A stretch of 64,000 nt of DNA from an uncultured Ruthenibacterium sp. (GTDB lineage: Bacteria > Bacillota > Clostridia > Oscillospirales > Ruminococcaceae), in the NCBI GenBank assembly GCA_910587145.1, contig CAJUMH010000005.1:24232-88231 (forward strand), in the 5' to 3' direction. Below, in pieces: positions 16,604 to 25,228 of the stretch. The position numbers and the translations under genes are program-made. Each line of letters opens with the position of its first letter. The stretch's first letter is position 1. The notes below the pieces were generated by a model that made no database searches, had not been told where the DNA came from, and saw only the letters and a list, made by a program, of their open reading frames with translations.

Positions 16604-17683
16604 TTATTCTTCGTCCGGTTCATCTGCACCGGCTGCCGAGGGCGCGGGGGGCGCCGCGCCGCTGCTCGCGGTATCTGCCGGCTGCCCGCCTTCGGGCGCG
16701 GCGCCGTCTTCGGGCTGCCCGCCTTCGGGCGCGGCGCCGTCTTCGGGCTGCCCGTCTTCGGGCGCGGCGCCGTCTTCGGGCTGCCCGTCTTCGGGCGCGG
16801 CGTCCGGCGCATCGTCGCCCGTCAGCCCCGCCAGCACCTCGGAGGGATCGAGCAGATCGTCAATGGTGTTCATGCGCTCGGCCTCCAGCTCCGAATAGGA
16901 ATCGAACAGGCCGAACACGGCGCTGGAGATGCCGCTGGACTGCACGATGGGCGAATCCTTGCTGATAATGACCATTTCCACACGGCGGTTGCGCGCGCGC
17001 CCTTCCTCAGTATCGTTATCGGCAATGGGGTAGTTTTTGCCAAAGCCAATGGGCCGCAGCACCTTTGGGGTAAGGCCGCTGTCCAGCTCGAAGTGATCGG
17101 CCACCGCGGCCGCGCGCTCGGCGGAGAGGGCCCAGTCGGAGACGTGGTAGTTGTCCACCGCCACCGAGGCCGTATGGCCGCTGATGCTCACCAGCCAGAG
17201 CTGATCTTCCAATTGCTTGAGGCCGTCGCCCAATACCTTCAGGTTTTCTGCCGCCGTGGGCAGCAGCTCGGCGCTGTCCGGCTGAAAAAACAGACTGTTC
17301 TGATAGCGCACATAGATGGCGCCCTCGCCCTGCATCATCTCTACCGAATCCTGAATACCTTCCTGCTCGGCGTATTCCTGCAGCATTTCAAACAGATCGT
17401 CTAGGTTTTCGATCACGTCCTCGTTCGGGTCGGGATTGCCCGTATCGGTTTGATCTTCGGCCGGAACGGTATGATCGCCCAGCTCGTCGGACGGGACGAG
17501 CACTACCTGCGCGGTATCCTCGCCGGGGTTGGTAAACGCCTTTACAAATGCCTGCCATTTTTCCTGATCGACCGCCGACATGCTGTACAGCAATACGAAG
17601 AAGCAAAGCAGCAGCGTGACCATATCGCCGTAGGTATCCTTCCAGCCGTCGGTCTTCGGTGCATCATGGGGTTTTTTTGCCAT
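16604..17683 (-). CDS. motB: Flagellar stator protein MotB
   Basis: A 359-residue stator subunit. An N-terminal membrane helix carries the proton-accepting Asp20 (TYGDMVTLLLCFFVLLYSM). A peptidoglycan-binding OmpA-type domain spans about residues 125-260 (LFFQPDSAELLPTAAENL, SISGHTASV, LSAERAAAVADH, GFGKNYPIADNDTEEGRARNRRVEM). The C-terminal about 60 residues are an acidic low-complexity tail made of 11-residue repeats. It follows motA by 88 nt. The motor is predicted to be proton driven, but coupling-ion choice cannot be read with certainty. Confidence 0.95.
   Translation of the reverse strand: MAKKPHDAPKTDGWKDTYGDMVTLLLCFFVLLYSMSAVDQEKWQAFVKAFTNPGEDTAQVVLVPSDELGDHTVPAEDQTDTGNPDPNEDVIENLDDLFEMLQEYAEQEGIQDSVEMMQGEGAIYVRYQNSLFFQPDSAELLPTAAENLKVLGDGLKQLEDQLWLVSISGHTASVAVDNYHVSDWALSAERAAAVADHFELDSGLTPKVLRPIGFGKNYPIADNDTEEGRARNRRVEMVIISKDSPIVQSSGISSAVFGLFDSYSELEAERMNTIDDLLDPSEVLAGLTGDDAPDAAPEDGQPEDGAAPEDGQPEDGAAPEGGQPEDGAAPEGGQPADTASSGAAPPAPSAAGADEPDEE
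16680..16800 (-). repeat. 33-bp tandem repeat in the 3' end of motB
   Basis: About 3.5 copies of a 33-bp unit encoding GQPEDGAAPE(D/G). Copies are nearly identical at DNA level, so copy number is probably variable between strains. The repeats make an acidic, Pro-rich tail beyond the OmpA-type domain of MotB. Confidence 0.9.
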
Positions 17684-17771
17684 AACTGAATTACCTCTTG
17701 ATCTTTAAAAGCATCGCCCGGAAAGCATCTGCGCATACGCGCCATGCTTTGGCTGCGTGCCGGGCGCGGGC

Positions 17772-18602
17772 TTATTTGCCCTTCTTGCCGTCGGCCGCTT
17801 CGCCGCCGCCTTTGCCCTTGCTGCCCTTCTTTACGATGTAGCCCGGGATCAGCTGTTCCAGCTTTTCGCGCAGAAAGCGCGGCGCATCGCCGGCCTGGAT
17901 GCCCTGAATGCCCTCCATCACGATCATTTTACATAAGTATTCCTCTTCGTGGCGGATCTTCAGCTTATTGGAGATGGGCAGGAAAATGCCGTTGGACAGA
18001 ATGGAGCCGTAGAACGTGGTAACCAGCGCCAGCGCCATGGCGGGCGCGATGGCGTCCGGGTCGCTGAGCTGCTTGAGCATGTTGATCAGGCCCATCAGCG
18101 TACCCACCATACCGAACGCCGGGCCGTAGCCCGCGGCCATATCGTAAAACGCGCGGTCGCGCGCGTGGCGGTCATCCAGATATTCCAGCTCTTTTTCCAG
18201 AATGCTGCGCACCTTTTCGGCATCCACCGCGTCTACCACAAGCATCATGCCGTTTTTGAGGAATTCGTCCTTCGTTTCCTCCAGCTTCGCCTCCAGCGAA
18301 AGCAGGCCGTTTGAACGCGCCTCCTCGGCCAGCTCTACCACCTCGTCGATATATTTCTGAGGATTGTATTTCTTGGGCGCGAAGATGATCTTCAAATGCC
18401 GCGGGATCTTGCCGAAGATGCTTATCGGGAACGAGACCATCAGCGCGGTAATAACGCCGCCGAGCACAACGGCCACGGAACTGGGATCCCAGAAGTTGCC
18501 GATGTTATCGGGAATAAAGGAAACTGTCTTGCTGTCGAACATGATCCCGAAGATCACGGTGCCGATCATCAGCAGCCAGCCCAGAATGCTCATTAAGTCC
18601 AT
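17772..18602 (-). CDS. motA: Flagellar stator protein MotA
   Basis: A 276-residue MotA with four membrane helices: the first two near residues 3-22 and 42-62, the last two near 160-180 and 190-210. The cytoplasmic loop lies between helices 2 and 3 (VVELAEEARSNGLLSLEAKL). Helix 3 holds the conserved Pro in GYGPAFGMVGTLMGLI. The tail is Lys/Gly rich. It forms the ion channel with MotB and lies downstream of flbD in place of the fliL position found in Bacillus. Confidence 0.96.
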   Translation of the reverse strand: MDLMSILGWLLMIGTVIFGIMFDSKTVSFIPDNIGNFWDPSSVAVVLGGVITALMVSFPISIFGKIPRHLKIIFAPKKYNPQKYIDEVVELAEEARSNGLLSLEAKLEETKDEFLKNGMMLVVDAVDAEKVRSILEKELEYLDDRHARDRAFYDMAAGYGPAFGMVGTLMGLINMLKQLSDPDAIAPAMALALVTTFYGSILSNGIFLPISNKLKIRHEEEYLCKMIVMEGIQGIQAGDAPRFLREKLEQLIPGYIVKKGSKGKGGGEAADGKKGK

Positions 18603-18643
18603 TTATGTGCAAACCTTCCTTCTGCTACGCACAAACGCTCCGA

Positions 18644-18838
18644 TTAGCCCAGCGGGGCCTGGAAAATGCGCCTTTTGTAATCCACTGTTTTCTGTATCAC
18701 CTCATCGCGCGATTCCAGCACGATGTGCAGGCTTCCGGTAGTGAGGGTAATGGTGGTATCGGGGTTTGAGGTAATTGTCTCGATAAGATCGCAATTCAGT
18801 GCAAACTCCGTCCCACGCAGATTGGTAAGAACGATCAA
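18644..18838 (-). CDS. flbD: Flagellar protein FlbD family
   Basis: A 64-residue protein of the small Gram-positive FlbD (SwrD-like) family, with ALNCDLIETITSNPDTTITL and VIQKTVDYKRRI as recognisable parts. In Bacillus the homologue raises stator torque, consistent with motA following here. The start is placed at a TTG at 18838, 9 nt after AAGGAG; this gives the usual short N-terminus (M-IVLTNLRGTEF). The longer frame has no ribosome site. It follows flgE by 176 nt. Confidence 0.88.
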   Translation of the reverse strand: MIVLTNLRGTEFALNCDLIETITSNPDTTITLTTGSLHIVLESRDEVIQKTVDYKRRIFQAPLG

Positions 18839-19014
18839 TTCGATCCACTCCTTTATTTTCCCGGACAAACGGACGCTTTTGCGCCGTCAGGGCTTGCTTT
18901 TGGCGGAAGCATTCGCTTGTCCGGGGCGGCGAAGCGCCCCTCGCCGCCCCGGGTTTGTTTGCCCGTATCCACAAGGCGCCGCGCGGCGCCTGCTTTCCGG
19001 ATCAGCGTTTTTTA

Positions 19015-20697
19015 TCAACGCTTCAGGTTTACAAGCTCCTCCAGCACCGAATCGGAAACGGTGATGATGCGCGAGTTTGCCTGATAGCCGCGCTGCGTGA
19101 TAATCATATCCGAAAACTCCTGCGCAAGATCGACGTTGGACATTTCCAGCGCGCTGTTTTTGATGGCGCCGGTGCCGTCCTCGCCCGGAACGGCGAAATT
19201 GGCCGCGCCGGAGTTTGCCGTCTCGGAGAAATAGCTGTTGCCGCTTTGCGCAAGGCCCATCGGGTTTGCGAAGTTGGCAAGATCAATGCGGCCCAGCACG
19301 AGGCGGCCATGCACCGGGTGCGAGCCCACCAAAGTACCGTCTGCGCCGATGGAGATGCCCGTAAGGTTTTCGTAGGTCTGCGGGCCGCCCTCGGTACCGC
19401 CCTCCAGCGTCCACGTCTGCTTGCCGAGGCCCAGCGAGGTGGACTGCGTGGCGGGGTTGGCGGTGCCGACGTTGGCGATCGACGCCGCATCCGGGTTCGG
19501 CGTTGCGCCGTCCGTTCCCATAAAACCGTCGTATGCCTTTTTGCTGATGCTGAGGCCCATGTAGTCGTTGGCGTTGGCGTTGGAATCGCCGTCCTTGTAC
19601 AGCCGGATCATCGCGCCGCCATCGCTCACGGTCGCCTGCGTACTGCCTATATACTCCACGGTTGTGCCGGGATTCGCCGGATCCTCAACGGTGACGGTAA
19701 ATTGCACTTGGCCGGCAGCCGGCGTATCTTTGGCAAACGCGATGCTGGTAATATTGCCCTCGCCCGTAAAGCCTGCGCTGAATGTCTCCGCGAACGAAAC
19801 GCCGTCCCAAAGCGCGGCGGTAACGTCAGCGTTGCCGGGCTTGCTGTTGTCGCGGCTGGCGGCGATATCTCCGCCCGTGGCGCCGCCTGCCGGAAAGCCC
19901 TCCAACTCGAACTTGAACTGGCCGCCCTCGTAGGCGCCGCCGTTCACGATGCGAATCTGGTCGTTGATGGCCTGCGAAAGCTCTTCCATCGTCTTGAACA
20001 TATGGTTTTCGCTCAGGCGCACGGCGATGTTCGAGCTGCCGTTCTCCATAATCACCTCCAGCGCCTCGCCGTCGTAGAACGGCGAGCCGTCGCTCTTTTT
20101 TGTGCTGGAAGAGATGGTGAAGCTGACGTTGCCCAGATTCGACTGCGTATCCGAGGTGATCTTCAGCGGCTTGCCCAATACGGTGGTTTCCAGCATGGGA
20201 TAGGCGGGCTCCACAGGGTCTACCGTGATCTGGATGATGGAGCGGCCCGGCTCCGAGCTGTTCAGCTTGCCGCTGGTAGCGCCGGTGCCCAGCACAAAGT
20301 TGCCGTTGGTATCCACAAGGCGGCCGTTGGTATCGATATCCAGCATGCCGGCCTTGGTGTAAAAGATGTTGCCGTCGGGATCCTGCACCTGCAGAAAGCC
20401 CTCGCCCGTGATGGCCACGTCCAGCGTGTTGCCCGTGCTGGTAAAGCCGGATTGGCCCATGAGCAGATCGACGCTGGAGAGCTGCGAGCCATAGCCGATG
20501 GACGACGGGTTGATGCCGCCGCGGGTGTTGGTGCCCACCGAAGCGCCGCGCACCTGCTGATAGAACATATCGCGGAAGGTGGCGCGGCTGGATTTATAGC
20601 CGTAGGTATTTACGTTGGCAATGTTGTTGCCGATGACGTCCAGGCGTGTCATATGGGTCTTCAGGCCCGCCACGCCGGAGTACAATGCACGCATCAT
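19015..20697 (-). CDS. flgE: Flagellar hook protein FlgE
   Basis: A 560-residue hook protein. The N-terminus is MMRALYSGVAGLKTHMTRLD with NNIANVNTYGYKSSR, the FlgE/F/G core has LDVAITGEGFLQVQDPDGNI and YTKAGMLDIDTNG, and the C-terminus is SNVDLAQEFSDMIITQRGYQ. The central variable region (about residues 190-430) accounts for the large size compared with the about 270-residue Bacillus protein and probably forms surface-exposed hook domains. It polymerises outside the cell with FlgD as cap and FliK as length ruler, both encoded just upstream. Confidence 0.94.
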   Translation of the reverse strand: MMRALYSGVAGLKTHMTRLDVIGNNIANVNTYGYKSSRATFRDMFYQQVRGASVGTNTRGGINPSSIGYGSQLSSVDLLMGQSGFTSTGNTLDVAITGEGFLQVQDPDGNIFYTKAGMLDIDTNGRLVDTNGNFVLGTGATSGKLNSSEPGRSIIQITVDPVEPAYPMLETTVLGKPLKITSDTQSNLGNVSFTISSSTKKSDGSPFYDGEALEVIMENGSSNIAVRLSENHMFKTMEELSQAINDQIRIVNGGAYEGGQFKFELEGFPAGGATGGDIAASRDNSKPGNADVTAALWDGVSFAETFSAGFTGEGNITSIAFAKDTPAAGQVQFTVTVEDPANPGTTVEYIGSTQATVSDGGAMIRLYKDGDSNANANDYMGLSISKKAYDGFMGTDGATPNPDAASIANVGTANPATQSTSLGLGKQTWTLEGGTEGGPQTYENLTGISIGADGTLVGSHPVHGRLVLGRIDLANFANPMGLAQSGNSYFSETANSGAANFAVPGEDGTGAIKNSALEMSNVDLAQEFSDMIITQRGYQANSRIITVSDSVLEELVNLKR

Positions 20698-20819
20698 AGT
20701 GGATCAATCTCTCCTTTTCCTGGGGGAACCGGCCGAAGCCTTCTGTCGTTCGGGCTCCGGGATGACTTCCGGGAACAGCGCCCTTCTTTGCCCTGCGGCG
20801 CTGCTCCAATCAGGTCCGG

Positions 20820-21215
20820 TCATACGATCACGGTTCCGTCAATATTTGTAATGGCCCTGCCGCGCAGCTCTGAAAGGCTTGTAATCACCCGGTTGCTGCC
20901 GGCATTGACGACAAACGCGCTGTCGTCCACAATGATGAGCGTATCGTTCATGCCCTTTTCGCGGGCGATACGCACGCCCTCATTCAGTCTGTGAAGGCTG
21001 CTCTCGCTGAGCCGGATATTCCGCTGTTCCAGCCTGCTGGCCGCATGCCGGGAAAACGTAACGCCGGCCTCCTGCTGGCGCAGCCCCTCGAAAACCTCGC
21101 GAAAGGATGCCGTTCCTGCCGCATCCTGCCTGCCCGCGCCCGCCGGGCTCTGCAGCCCCGCTGCGCCGGTGCGGATGGGTGTTGTCAGGCGGCTTTGGAG
21201 CAAAATATCGTCCAT
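20820..21215 (-). CDS. Flagellar operon protein, TIGR02530-type
   Basis: A 131-residue protein matching the small conserved flagellar operon family found between flgD and flgE in Firmicutes (recognised from VTFSRHAASRLEQRNIRLSE and the C-terminal NRVITSLSELRGRAITNIDG). The N-terminal 40 residues are Ala/Gly-rich and probably disordered. Its molecular role is unknown as far as I know. It lies 12 nt downstream of flgD and 122 nt upstream of flgE, its usual position. Confidence 0.85.
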   Translation of the reverse strand: MDDILLQSRLTTPIRTGAAGLQSPAGAGRQDAAGTASFREVFEGLRQQEAGVTFSRHAASRLEQRNIRLSESSLHRLNEGVRIAREKGMNDTLIIVDDSAFVVNAGSNRVITSLSELRGRAITNIDGTVIV

Positions 21216-21227
21216 TTTATCCGCCCC

Positions 21228-21809
21228 TTATACGGTTGGTGTAGTTGTTTCGGTCTGCGCGCTGTCTTCGGCGGTTTCCCCGTCCGTGGTTTCATCCGTC
21301 TCGCCGTCCGCAGGCTTTTTCTCCGGGGCCTTGCCCAGCTCCATAATCTGCGAAAGTGTGAACTTTTCGCCGTTTACATACAGCGCAAACTCGTTGTCGG
21401 AAAGCGTTACGCGCTCTACCACGCCGGTCTCCTTTACCAGGTTGCCCGAGACATTGAACTTTGCGCACGTGACTTCCTGGCCCACCAGTGAGAGCATGTA
21501 GTTGTTCTTCATATTCGAAGACATTTCCGACATGGCCTGCAGCGTGGAAAACTGCGCCATCTGTGTGATAAACTGCGAATCGTCCACGGGGTTCATAAAA
21601 TCCTGATTCGTCAGCTGCGTTACCATCAGCTTTAAAAAGCTGTCCATGCCAAGGCCCTTATCGGCCTCGTCCACAAAAACGGCGTCCCACTTGTGCGTTT
21701 CGTCCGCGCCCTGGGTCTCCGTGCTGGCGGCTGTGCCCCAATTTTCGTCGTATTTTTTATTTTCCAGGTAATTGCGGTAGCTCTGCTCTACAGAAATATA
21801 ATCGCTCAT
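21228..21809 (-). CDS. flgD: Hook-capping protein FlgD
   Basis: A 193-residue FlgD with the conserved N-terminal region GLGMDSFLKLMVTQLTNQDF followed by NPVDDSQFITQMAQFSTLQA, and a short C-terminal beta region. It lacks the extended FlgD Ig-like domain of some proteobacteria and ends in a Glu/Thr-rich tail. It caps the growing hook so that FlgE subunits can assemble. It lies between fliK and the TIGR02530-type gene. Confidence 0.93.
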   Translation of the reverse strand: MSDYISVEQSYRNYLENKKYDENWGTAASTETQGADETHKWDAVFVDEADKGLGMDSFLKLMVTQLTNQDFMNPVDDSQFITQMAQFSTLQAMSEMSSNMKNNYMLSLVGQEVTCAKFNVSGNLVKETGVVERVTLSDNEFALYVNGEKFTLSQIMELGKAPEKKPADGETDETTDGETAEDSAQTETTTPTV

Positions 21810-21863
21810 GGTTTTTGTTGCCTCCTTTCCTGTTTTTTTGGCACTGCGTTTTGTCCTGCCGTG

Positions 21864-22988
21864 CTAAATCAGCACGTTCACATTGGCGTCGTCCGGCACG
21901 GCTTCTTCCACAAGATCTTCAAAATCGGCGCCGTCATCCGCGCGCGTGCCGCCGCCCTGCTGCTGGTTCTGGTAGTGCCACGCGAACTGCTGTTCGCCCT
22001 GGCCGCCCGCCAGCATGGCCCCCGCCGCGTTTTCCTGCGCCGCGGGCACGGTAACAATCTCCTGCACCTGTGCGCGCAGAGGCCGCAGCGCGTTTTGCAG
22101 CGCGTTCACCTCGTCGGCGATCATTTTGCCCACCGCGGTGCTGGAGGTAACAATGCGCAGCGAGATCTCGTTTTTCGATTCCGTCAGCTTTACGGTAATC
22201 TCGCCAAGGCCCTCGGGCTTGAGCTTTACGACAAATTCGTTTTTGCCCTGCCGCAGATTGTCCAAAATGCCGGTTTTTAGCTGATCGGCAATTTCGTGCA
22301 GCGCGGGCGCTTCGCTTCGCGCCGAAACCGTCTCCGGCACATACTGCCGGCTATCCACGGCGGCCTGCAGGGCCTCCACATCCAGCGGCCGGTTTGTCTG
22401 GTCCCGCACGGCGCGCGGCTTTTCGCTCATCAGCTCCCGCACTTGGCGCACGGCCGAGGCGAACTGCATACGGTCCATCTCGCGCGCAAGGCCCGCGCTC
22501 GGGTCTTGCCCGTCCGCTTTTGTTTCCCACGCGGTTTCCAGCGTTTGCAGCAGCGCGTCCCAATCGGTGCCGCGCACGTCCTCGTCCGCCTGTGTCTGCA
22601 CCTGCTGCTCTGCCGGCGCAAACCTTGCCTGCAGCTGCTGCAAAAGCAGGTTCTGTGCCCCGGCCGCCTGCACAATGCCGTCTGCTGCGGCGGTGTCTGT
22701 CTGTGCCGAAAGCCATTCCGCTGCCTGCGGCGCTGCCAGCATGCCGGCCATCATTTCCATCGCCAGCCGCAGCTGCGTATCGTCGGCTTCGCCGTCCTTC
22801 ATAGAAGAAAGCATCGTTCCCAGCACCGGGTCTTCCAAAGCGCCCTCGGCGTCCGCCTGGCCCAGCAGCTGCCCAAACAGCATGGCAAACAGGCCCTGCA
22901 GCCCGCCGTCCGCGCCCAGCGCCTGCGGCATGCCGCCCGCCTGTACATTCGGCGTTTGCATGGCCGCATTGATCACAGCCATATCCAT
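21864..22988 (-). CDS. fliK: Hook-length control protein FliK
   Basis: A 374-residue protein whose C-terminal third matches the FliK hook-length domain (FVVKLKPEGLGEITVKL, then ISLRIVTSSTAVGKMIADEV and LRAQVQEIVTV). The N-terminal two thirds are Ala/Gln/Met-rich and poorly conserved, as is normal for FliK rulers. It is secreted during hook assembly and signals FlhB to switch substrate class. A His/Gln/Gly-rich stretch precedes the acidic C-terminus. Confidence 0.9.
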   Translation of the reverse strand: MDMAVINAAMQTPNVQAGGMPQALGADGGLQGLFAMLFGQLLGQADAEGALEDPVLGTMLSSMKDGEADDTQLRLAMEMMAGMLAAPQAAEWLSAQTDTAAADGIVQAAGAQNLLLQQLQARFAPAEQQVQTQADEDVRGTDWDALLQTLETAWETKADGQDPSAGLAREMDRMQFASAVRQVRELMSEKPRAVRDQTNRPLDVEALQAAVDSRQYVPETVSARSEAPALHEIADQLKTGILDNLRQGKNEFVVKLKPEGLGEITVKLTESKNEISLRIVTSSTAVGKMIADEVNALQNALRPLRAQVQEIVTVPAAQENAAGAMLAGGQGEQQFAWHYQNQQQGGGTRADDGADFEDLVEEAVPDDANVNVLI

Positions 22989-23295
22989 CTCTTCTCCCTC
23001 CTTTCGTTTTCAGTTTTTTGCATCTCTGCGCAAAGGGCGCAGCCGCCCCCCGCCAGACGATGCCCGCTCCGGCACACTGCAGGCGGCCGCGCCGGAAAAC
23101 AAACTGTTTTTCGGCTTTTTCCGCCTTTTGGGCCGGGCATCTATGGAAAACCGGAAGCTCCGGATCCCACCGTTGCTGCCGGGCGCTTGCGGCAGGCCGC
23201 AAACGCCCCCACGCGCGCTGTGCGCGCCTTGAAAGGCCCCGGTACGCCGCCCGAAAAACCCGAGGGCTTTTTCGGCGGCGGCGCTCAAACAGCGT
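22989..23295. other. Gap between fliJ and fliK
   Basis: About 307 bases of GC-rich sequence on the fla/che transcript. I see no gene, no good terminator and no promoter. Runs such as the CGGCTTTTTCCGCC type suggest only weak short hairpins. Confidence 0.5.
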
Positions 23296-23745
23296 TCATA
23301 CCACCTGGCGGCGGGTGACGTTGTTGAGCACCAACTCTTCCACGCGGGCGGTCTCGGCCTTTTTTTCGCCCTCGCGGTACACCTCGTACTGCCGTTCCTC
23401 TACCTTTTCAAACTTTGAAACCTCGCGCGAGGCCTCCACCACAATCTGCATCTGATGATCGACCGATTTTTTCGCGTCCGCAAGGCGCAGGGCCAATTCT
23501 TCCAGCTGCATACGGATATTCGCGCGTCTTGCATTATATGCGATGAGCTCGGCAACGGTGACGCCCTTTGTCTGAGCCTCGAGCATCTCCCGCGAGATCT
23601 GCTGCATGCTCTCCTCCAGCTGCAGGATCAGCGCCTCAATCTTGCGCTGTTTTTCCTGCAGCTGCCCAAGGCGGTTTTTTTCCGCCTCCAGAATATTATT
23701 TTTCAGATCCAGTATCCTGCGCATGGTGAATTCAAATTTCTTCAC
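23296..23745 (-). CDS. fliJ: Flagellar export chaperone FliJ
   Basis: A 149-residue, almost entirely helical coiled-coil protein (VKKFEFTMRRILDLKNNILE at the N-terminus, long heptads to about residue 140), as expected for the FliJ central stalk of the FliHI ATPase. The start is GTG at 23745, with GGAAGGAG about 7 nt upstream; the longer frame starts on a non-ATG codon without a ribosome site. It lies downstream of fliI, separated by about 170 nt. Confidence 0.87.
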   Translation of the reverse strand: MKKFEFTMRRILDLKNNILEAEKNRLGQLQEKQRKIEALILQLEESMQQISREMLEAQTKGVTVAELIAYNARRANIRMQLEELALRLADAKKSVDHQMQIVVEASREVSKFEKVEERQYEVYREGEKKAETARVEELVLNNVTRRQVV

Positions 23746-23914
23746 GAAGGCTCTCCTTCCCATTCAGGTTCTGTCTGGTTCCGGGCGAATTGCGCTTCTT
23801 TCGGCCGCGCGCGGGCCTGCCCTTGTCTGCGGCGTGCGGATCTGCCTTCGGCCGTGCCGTGCCTGACTTGATGATACCGCAGGCGGCGGTGCTTTTTTTG
23901 GCGTATCCCGTTTT

Positions 23915-25228
23915 TTACGATACGATCTTTCGCATTTGCGCCAGAGTTTCGTCAAAATCGGATTTTATATCCACCGGCTGCTGCAGCAGCGCGTTGATGG
24001 CGTCCATGTGGCGCAGCGCCTCGTCCAGCCGCGGGTTGCCGCCCGCCTTATACGCGCCGATGGAGAGCAGGTCCTGGTTTTCCTCGTATACGGCGAGCAT
24101 ATTGCGGATCTTGCCCGCGGCCTCGTTGTGCTCGGGGCTTGCGATTACGCTCATCAGACGGCTGACGCTGGCCAGCACGTCGATGGCCGGGTAATGGTTG
24201 CGCATTGCGATCTTGCGCGAGAGAATGATATGTCCGTCCACGATGCCGCGCACGGTATCGGAAATGGGCTCGTTGGTATCATCGCCCTCCACCAGCACGG
24301 TATAGATGCCGGTGATAGAGCCGCGCTCGAAGTTGCCCGAACGCTCCAGCAGCCTTGGCAGCACCGCGTAGATGGACGGCGTATAGCCGCGCGCCACAGG
24401 CAGCTCTCCGGTGGAAAGGCCAATCTCGCGCTGCGCCATGCAGTAGCGCGTGAGCGAATCCATCATCAGCAGCACATCCTTGCCCTGATCGCGGAAATAT
24501 TCCGCAATGGTGGTGGCCGTAAGCGCGCATTTGGAGCGCATCATCGAGGATTGATCGGAGGTTGCCACCACAAGCACCGTGCGCCGCAGCCCCTCCGGGC
24601 CCAGATCCTTATTCATGAACTCCACAACCTCGCGGCCGCGTTCGCCCACCAGCGCGATCACGTTGACGTCCGCCTTGATGTTGCGCGCGATCATGCCCAT
24701 CAGCGTGCTCTTGCCCACGCCGCTGCCCGCGAAAATGCCCATGCGCTGGCCCTTGCCGATGGTGAGCATGCCGTCGATGACGCGCACGCCCATCTCGATC
24801 ACCTGGCTGATGGGCGGGCGGTCCATTGGGTTTGCGTGGTTGCCGTTGATGGAATAGCGCACGCCCGCCGGCAGCGGCGGGCCGCCGTCGATGGGATTGC
24901 CCAGCGCGTCGATGGTGCGGCCGACGAGTGCGTCGCTCAGCGAAATGGTGAGCTTTTGGCCGGTGTTCGTTACCACGCTGCCCGCGCCGATGCCGTCCAC
25001 ATCCTGATAGGGCATCAGCACCGTAATCTCGTCGCGGATGCCGATCACCTCGGCCAGAACCGTCTCGCCGGAGGACAGGCGGATCTCGCAGATATCGCCC
25101 ACATTGCACGTAATGCCCGTGGCCTCCAACGTCATGCCCACACTGGAGCGGATCTTGCCTTTATAAGAATACAAGTTGCCCATGCGCAGCATGCGCCGCA
25201 GCCGGGCGGTGTTGTCTGCCTGCTTCAT
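23915..25228 (-). CDS. fliI: Flagellar export ATPase FliI
   Basis: A 437-residue F1-beta-like ATPase that energises type III export. The Walker A loop is GSGVGKST at residues 168-175, Walker B lies around DVLLMMDSLTRYCMAQREIG, and the nucleotide-site region VALVGERGREV is present. The family-specific PPLPAGVRYSI region precedes the P-loop. The start at 25228 overlaps the fliH stop by 4 nt. The longer frame upstream runs through fliH and is a shadow. Confidence 0.96.
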   Translation of the reverse strand: MKQADNTARLRRMLRMGNLYSYKGKIRSSVGMTLEATGITCNVGDICEIRLSSGETVLAEVIGIRDEITVLMPYQDVDGIGAGSVVTNTGQKLTISLSDALVGRTIDALGNPIDGGPPLPAGVRYSINGNHANPMDRPPISQVIEMGVRVIDGMLTIGKGQRMGIFAGSGVGKSTLMGMIARNIKADVNVIALVGERGREVVEFMNKDLGPEGLRRTVLVVATSDQSSMMRSKCALTATTIAEYFRDQGKDVLLMMDSLTRYCMAQREIGLSTGELPVARGYTPSIYAVLPRLLERSGNFERGSITGIYTVLVEGDDTNEPISDTVRGIVDGHIILSRKIAMRNHYPAIDVLASVSRLMSVIASPEHNEAAGKIRNMLAVYEENQDLLSIGAYKAGGNPRLDEALRHMDAINALLQQPVDIKSDFDETLAQMRKIVS

